Below are positions 60,028-64,000 of a stretch of DNA of 64,000 bases, in pieces (within the stretch, counting starts at the first letter, position 1; every line of letters starts with the position of its first letter). Position numbers and translations under genes: made by a program. This stretch comes from Ignavibacteriales bacterium. Its GTDB lineage: Bacteria; Bacteroidota; Ignavibacteria; Ignavibacteriales; Ignavibacteriaceae. The DNA is taken from NCBI GenBank assembly GCA_015709675.1, contig CP054182.1, positions 1,405,448 to 1,469,447 on the forward strand. The letters are read 5' to 3'. The notes under the pieces were generated by a model. That model ran no database searches. It was not told where the DNA came from and was given only the letters and a program-made list of their open reading frames with translations.

Positions 60028-61200
60028 CTACCCCACCCCTCCCAAAAACTTATCTGATGAAATAATGCGGATGCCGTCCCGCAAGATATCAACGCCGCTC
60101 TTTCTGATGACCTGGTAGGTATAGGGGGTTTGCAGCCGTTCTTTAAAATAGCGCAGTTGTGGCGAGGGAGCAGTTTCGGTGAGTTTTGCTTCGACGGCGA
60201 ACCAGGGCTTGCCGTCGTGGGTTATTAGGAAATTAACTTCTTTGCCGTCTGTGCCGCGCAGATAGAAGAGCTCGGTTTTATATCCTTCACTTTCTCTCAG
60301 GAAATCTATGGTCTTAAGCAGGTGTGAGGCGATAAGGTTTTCAAAACGGGCTCCTTCATCCTCAATCTCAGACCAGTCAACCAGATAGAGCTTGGGAGCT
60401 TTTTTTATTGAGCGCACCTTTGAGCCGGCAAAAGGATAAATGCGAAAATGATAATAAAACTGTTCAAGGATATTCAGCCAGTTGGTTACAGCTTTATGGC
60501 TCACCTCAAGATCTTCACGTATGGCATTCACTGAAAGAGGCGCACCTGCTTTCTGAGGAAGCATATCACCAAGCAGTTTCAGGTTTGAAAAATCGCGTAT
60601 ATCCTCAGTCTCCCGTATATCCTCCCTGAAGAGCCGTTCCAGTTTTTCAGCGTGCCATCTGCGGAGCGTGCGTCTGCTTTGGCTGAGGAATGGCTCTGGG
60701 AATCCGCCGAATTGCAGCAGGGAGTTGAGTGTATCGGCGGAATTGTTTCCGGTGAATTGTAGTTCCTGCCCTGGTTCAATAACCGGAGTGTGATTCATCA
60801 GTTCGCTGAATGAAAAAGGGTGGAGAGTGTAATAGTGATACCTGCCCTGGAGTGAGTCCCCGCCTCTTCTGAATATATTCAGCCGGGCACTGCCGGTCAC
60901 CAGAAAACGGTAACGGTCTTTTTGTGTATCATAGATACCTTTCAGGAACCGCTTCCAGCCGCGGAGTTTATGAATTTCATCAAGGATAAGAAGCGAAGGT
61001 TCACCGGGGAATTCAAGTTTTTTTAATCTATTCCGGTCAGGGGCAAAATCCCAGTTGTAGTATTCCGAATTGCCGAAGAGGGGAGCAATAATTTCCTTTG
61101 CCAGGGTTGTTTTACCCACCTGGCGTGCACCTCCAATAAAAACCATCTTGGTCTTCAGGTTAGAGTCAATTACTTTTGAGAGGTATCTGTTTTTGTTCAT
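60028..61200 (-). CDS. AAA ATPase with DUF4143 domain
   Basis: A 390-residue ATPase. Walker A GGARQVGKTT is at 23-32 and Walker B LLILDEIHKL at about 68-77. A winged-helix-like segment (SVNAIREDLEVSHKAVTNWLNIL) and a DUF4143 C-terminal restriction-endonuclease-like fold (DGKEVNFLITHDGKPWFAVEAKL) follow. The D...E-K pattern of this last part is a nuclease-type core, although in the family it is often thought to be inactive. The role is unknown; such genes are highly mobile. The upstream 100 bp hold repeated palindromic sites that may control it. Confidence 0.88.
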   Translation of the reverse strand: MNKNRYLSKVIDSNLKTKMVFIGGARQVGKTTLAKEIIAPLFGNSEYYNWDFAPDRNRLKKLEFPGEPSLLILDEIHKLRGWKRFLKGIYDTQKDRYRFLVTGSARLNIFRRGGDSLQGRYHYYTLHPFSFSELMNHTPVIEPGQELQFTGNNSADTLNSLLQFGGFPEPFLSQSRRTLRRWHAEKLERLFREDIRETEDIRDFSNLKLLGDMLPQKAGAPLSVNAIREDLEVSHKAVTNWLNILEQFYYHFRIYPFAGSKVRSIKKAPKLYLVDWSEIEDEGARFENLIASHLLKTIDFLRESEGYKTELFYLRGTDGKEVNFLITHDGKPWFAVEAKLTETAPSPQLRYFKERLQTPYTYQVIRKSGVDILRDGIRIISSDKFLGGVG

Positions 61201-61230
61201 AAATCAGGATAAATTGACAGAGCAATCTTA

Positions 61231-61293
61231 CGTAAAATTTTGCCTATAAGCAAAATTTTACGTGTAATTTTTCGACTATAGGCAAAATTTTAC
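61231..61293 (-). promoter_or_regulatory. Operator-like repeats upstream of the DUF4143 ATPase
   Basis: CGTAAAATTTTGC (61231-61243) and GCAAAATTTTACG (61250-61262) form a perfect 13-base inverted repeat with a 6-base centre. GCAAAATTTTAC recurs at 61282-61293, and ctata precedes or follows each. The cluster starts 31 bp before the ATPase start codon, at promoter distance, so it may be a repressor site. This is inferred from position and symmetry only. Confidence 0.5.
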
Positions 61294-61507
61294 AAGCCCG
61301 GTTTGGTCAGTAATTTTCAAATTCCTGCTGAAATTTGACCCTGTTAAACAATGGGATTATCAAAAATATTCTGAACATTGATAATTGTATAGAGATAGGT
61401 GGGGGAGAAATACGTGCACAAAGGAACAAATTATACCCGGCAATTAAAATGATTTACTATTTTAAGCCATTTAGACAATTGATCCTAATTAAACCCTCCG
61501 ATTTAAC

Positions 61508-61538
61508 TTGACAAATAAAGGAAAATACACTAAATTTG
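61508..61538 (+). promoter_or_regulatory. Candidate promoter of a small RNA
   Basis: TTGACA at 61508-61513 and TAAATTTG at 61531-61538, a full match to TAnnTTTG, with 20 bp from the end of TTG to TAAATTTG. It faces no gene on the plus strand but is followed within 70 bp by a strong terminator. Confidence 0.5.
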
Positions 61539-61544
61539 TGCCGA

Positions 61545-61605
61545 ATCTGAAATGGTGCTAGTCGCTAAAGTAGGATTCCTCCGGGACTGGCAACAGTCCC
61601 TTTTT
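61545..61605 (+). ncRNA. Candidate small RNA with CCUCC loop segment and terminator
   Basis: Between the promoter at 61508-61538 and an intrinsic terminator (GGGACT 61583-61588, 6-base loop, AGTCCC 61595-61600, then TTTTT) lie about 40 nt with no ORF of note. They contain gattcctccggga at about 61574-61586, where cctcc is complementary to Shine-Dalgarno sequences. The terminator has its T-run only on the plus strand, so it does not serve the convergent DUF3800 gene. The small RNA call is inference. Confidence 0.45.
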
Positions 61606-61608
61606 ACT

Positions 61609-62373
61609 TTAAAGCTCAACGATACCAAATGGATTATAGCGGGAAGCATATTTGCACAAAACCGGTTCCAACCTGTAAAAGAAATTCTTTGCTCCTTTCT
61701 TTTTTATGTAGCTATTCGGATCGTAAAGTTGCTTTAAAAAATATGATGTGATATCAACCATTTGAGAGAAAAGAGAGTCTGCGGAGTCCTTGAAAAGTGG
61801 ATCTTCAACAATGCATTTTAGTGTCAGATTTCTTGTTCCACCCGAATAGAGGGATTGTGTGTTTGGAATGGGGTTGTATCTTCTCATTTTGCGAATAATT
61901 TGCCGCAATTTCTTGTCATCTGTTCGATCAGGTAATAGCAGTCCTTTGTCATCAGCATTTTGAGGACCAGGAAAATTTCTGCTACGTATAGTATTCTCAA
62001 ATCTTTGAGTTAACGCTGTCCATGCAATCTCAAATATATCTGTAGTTTTGCCTTGTTTGTCCACTATAATGCTTATTAAATTACAGTCTCTTTGCAGGGC
62101 AATCCAATCTAGGCATTTCTTAAGAATATCTAATCTGATATTACGAGGAATTCTAATTAAGTCCCCGGGAGAATTAATCATTTCAGCGGCATGTATTTCT
62201 TCACGCAATTTCAATCCAGTACTATTCCTTAACTGTCTCCTGAAAACAATCAATTCATCAAGTAGTGCTTGCCAGCGAAGTTCGTGGATTATAAGGCCAG
62301 TTAATACAAAATAACGTGTTGGACTATTTGAGATGCCAGTATCGCCACTTTCATCGACGTACATCAGGTACAT
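61609..62373 (-). CDS. DUF3800 domain protein
   Basis: A 254-residue protein. MYLMYVDESGDTG at the start, with the acidic YVDESGD motif at 5-11, and the following FVLTGLIIHE strand are typical of DUF3800, a RNase H-like fold predicted to be a nuclease of mobile and defence loci. Other acidic residues (EIHAAEMIN at about 59-67, ISIIVDKQGKT) fit the family. It stands alone: 192 bp of AT-rich sequence upstream holds nothing I can name, and it converges on the candidate small RNA. Confidence 0.85.
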   Translation of the reverse strand: MYLMYVDESGDTGISNSPTRYFVLTGLIIHELRWQALLDELIVFRRQLRNSTGLKLREEIHAAEMINSPGDLIRIPRNIRLDILKKCLDWIALQRDCNLISIIVDKQGKTTDIFEIAWTALTQRFENTIRSRNFPGPQNADDKGLLLPDRTDDKKLRQIIRKMRRYNPIPNTQSLYSGGTRNLTLKCIVEDPLFKDSADSLFSQMVDITSYFLKQLYDPNSYIKKKGAKNFFYRLEPVLCKYASRYNPFGIVEL

Positions 62374-62565
62374 AACTTTATCTTAAACCTTTTTTAATTC
62401 TTATTCTGTTTGTCTGTCTAATAACCTATGAGTAAAAAGTTCTAATCGTGAAAATGCAAATTAAATACTATATGTTTTTTAATAATATTAAGTCTTGAAT
62501 ATATAAAAATCATTCAAATTAAAGATTTTGATAAGTTCGTTTAATTGAACAAAATTTCCCCCCCC

Positions 62566-62952
62566 CTATGCCGCATTTGGATAAATAAATATCACCACTT
62601 CAGAAGGGAGGATTGCCATCCCGGGAATCACCCGGATGACCACTCGCCCGGTGGCGGATTTTGAGCGGAGGCGGAGGATTCCTTTTTCGTTATCCTGTGA
62701 GATGACTTCGATCAGTTCTGCACCCTCTTTTATTTCAAATTGTGCATTCAATGAACGGAACGGGGTCCGGCTGCCGAATGAGTTGAGGGGAATGACTTCT
62801 ATGACCGCTTCAGACTGTCCGTCGGCAAAAAGACTCCGCCTGCTTACCGATATATCCGCTTCATATATATTAAGCAGGTAGCCAAAAAGAAAAAACAGCA
62901 CAAGGGCTGCAACTACTATTCCTATAAACCACACTTCAGGCCTCCGCTTCAT
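62566..62952 (-). CDS. Membrane-anchored hypothetical protein
   Basis: A 128-residue protein with one N-terminal membrane helix (VWFIGIVVAALVLFFLFGYLL) and a soluble domain of about 95 residues predicted to be an immunoglobulin-like beta-sandwich (FADGQSEAVIEVIPLNSFG, ISQDNEKGILRLRSKSATG), resembling invasin/Big-type modules. It overlaps the ATP-grasp gene upstream by 4 bp (ATGA), so it is translated with it. Confidence 0.65.
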   Translation of the reverse strand: MKRRPEVWFIGIVVAALVLFFLFGYLLNIYEADISVSRRSLFADGQSEAVIEVIPLNSFGSRTPFRSLNAQFEIKEGAELIEVISQDNEKGILRLRSKSATGRVVIRVIPGMAILPSEVVIFIYPNAA

Positions 62953-63872
62953 GATTGGTTCCGGTTAAGTTTCTTTTGTTTGATGATATAATCCCGCATC
63001 AGCCGGATGATGGTCTGGGCGGTGTTGTCCGGTATGCCGTCATAGTGTCCTGAACGGAACCGCATATCGCACTGGTCGTTGATGTAGTCAATGGCGAGGA
63101 ATTTCTGCTGGTCACTGAGTACGATTTCCGTTGAGAAAAAATCAAGCCCGGTCAGGTTTGCGATCTTTTTTGTTATGGTAAGCAGCGGGCGCAGTTTATA
63201 CAGGTCAAACTGATAGGGGAAAAGTTCTTCATACAGATGGGTCTGGTCATCCCACCAGGTTATAACCGGCTGGCTGAATGCCCAGAAACACCGGAACCAG
63301 GCACGGCGTCCGTCCAGGTAAAGAGGAGTAATTTTTTCCTGGATGAGGTATTTATCCTCACTCTGGTTCATCCGCTCTGTAAGAATATCGCTGAGTGACT
63401 CCGCCCCGGTCACCACCCCGATGCCTCCGCCGGTATTATTGCACGGTTTGATGATAAAGGGACGGCCAAGCAATGCAAGATCCTTGAGGGAGATATAAAG
63501 CTCCTCCTTCTCATCAAACGGCGGGATTATGATGGAATAGGGGACGTGAATGCCCGATGTGATAAACTCAAGGTGCATGGTAGCCTTGTCAATGGCGTGG
63601 GTAACGTTTTTGTACGGATTAAAAATACGGGTCCTGCGCCGGTGCAGCATATTGCCCAGCTCGGTAAAACGGTCATCCACATCCCATGCCCGGTCAAGAT
63701 AGAACCTGAAACCAAGCTCACGGTTTGCTACTGCTTCTTTGACCTCGCCTATATTATGCTCACTGATAATATAGGTGGTCAGACCTGCTGACTGAAGCAT
63801 GGCCTCGGCGGCGCGGAGAAAATCTCTGTCGTATTCCCACACGTAGGCCAGTCCAAGGTCAAATTTTTCCAT
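62949..63872 (-). CDS. ATP-grasp family protein
   Basis: A 307-residue ATP-grasp enzyme. The ATP-binding lysines and glycine loop are visible in GRPFIIKPCNNTGGGIGVV (about 135-155), with metal-binding acidic residues near the end in FFSTEIVLSDQQKFLAIDYINDQCDMR. The N-terminal domain (LGLAYVWEYDRDFLRAAEAM) contains a pre-ATP-grasp-like fold. The class ligates a carboxylate to an amine or thiol using ATP; RimK-like or YheC-like activity is possible, and the substrate cannot be read from the sequence. It forms an operon with the membrane-anchored protein that follows. Confidence 0.8.
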   Translation of the reverse strand: MEKFDLGLAYVWEYDRDFLRAAEAMLQSAGLTTYIISEHNIGEVKEAVANRELGFRFYLDRAWDVDDRFTELGNMLHRRRTRIFNPYKNVTHAIDKATMHLEFITSGIHVPYSIIIPPFDEKEELYISLKDLALLGRPFIIKPCNNTGGGIGVVTGAESLSDILTERMNQSEDKYLIQEKITPLYLDGRRAWFRCFWAFSQPVITWWDDQTHLYEELFPYQFDLYKLRPLLTITKKIANLTGLDFFSTEIVLSDQQKFLAIDYINDQCDMRFRSGHYDGIPDNTAQTIIRLMRDYIIKQKKLNRNQS

Positions 63873-63936
63873 ATTTTTTCCTTATTTTTACAAAAATATA
63901 TTTTGATCTGAACTCTACCAAGTTTTACCGGAATTA

Positions 63937-64000
63937 ATGAAAATCTTTCCAATTATTGTCCTGATTTCCGCCGGACTTTTCCTCGCTGGATGCTCCGGAG
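63937..64000 (+). CDS. Start of a lipoprotein gene (partial)
   Basis: ATG at 63937 opens a frame running off the window. The first residues read MKIFPIIVLISAGLFLAGCS, a lipoprotein signal peptide with lipobox LAGC, so the product is membrane-lipid anchored. It is divergent from the ATP-grasp gene, with 64 bp between the starts. Nothing else can be said. Confidence 0.7.
   Translation, partial: MKIFPIIVLISAGLFLAGCSG

Overview
The window looks like a chromosomal segment of an Ignavibacteria-like member of the Bacteroidota/Chlorobi group. Four secreted proteins end in a type IX secretion (T9SS) sorting domain with the NYPNPFNP or NFPNPFNP signature typical of that lineage. Other pointers are a TonB-dependent receptor with a carboxypeptidase-like N-terminus, an S46 dipeptidyl-peptidase, a propeller-fused histidine kinase, and promoter-like sites of the TTG / TAnnTTTG type. 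No rRNA, CRISPR array, transposase or intact phage is visible. The assignment rests on family knowledge, not on a database search.

Layout. 0-10 kb: housekeeping and sensory genes: an SDR dehydrogenase, a membrane protein, a secreted YCF48-like protein, a LuxR-type regulator with its sensor kinase, and a GNAT / MOSC / phosphomannomutase operon. 10-19 kb: an AT-rich, compact six-gene block of three dynamin-like GTPases, a TerB/beta-helix fusion, a small unknown protein and a SIR2-like protein with a zinc ribbon. This is the best candidate for an undescribed, probably anti-phage, membrane-acting system. A 9-bp tandem repeat (AAGGACnnn) lies on both sides of it, and a four-helix-bundle (S23-like) gene follows, bracketed by inverted copies of the same repeat. 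20-28 kb: S46 peptidase, zinc-ribbon protein, TonB receptor, an intergenic repeat field, and glutaminyl-tRNA synthetase. 28.6-44.5 kb: a translationally coupled operon of a 4045-residue secreted beta-rich protein, a fibronectin-III protein and a predicted outer-membrane barrel, convergent with a large TPR protein.

46.7-47.8 kb: a tRNA-Thr locus with one intact gene and at least three decayed copies carrying 14-16 bp palindromes, a 50-residue ORF, and two copies of an 85-bp inverted-repeat element. 47.9-53.2 kb: a T9SS-secreted beta-helix protein and a fluoride-export operon (outer-membrane protein, CrcB, DUF190). 53.7-64 kb: accessory genes: a HEPN-MNT toxin-antitoxin pair whose HEPN 5' end holds an in-frame stop, a tandem duplication of a T9SS-secreted protein with different genes behind each copy, a DUF4143 ATPase with repeated operator-like sites, a possible small RNA, a DUF3800 protein, and an ATP-grasp enzyme.

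How parts may work together: PMM, MOSC and GNAT share a transcript. The kinase and regulator form a two-component pair. The giant protein, the FN3 protein and the barrel are probably made and exported together. The GTPase/SIR2 block probably pairs a membrane-remodelling arm (GTPases) with an NAD-directed effector (SIR2-like); this last reading is inference.
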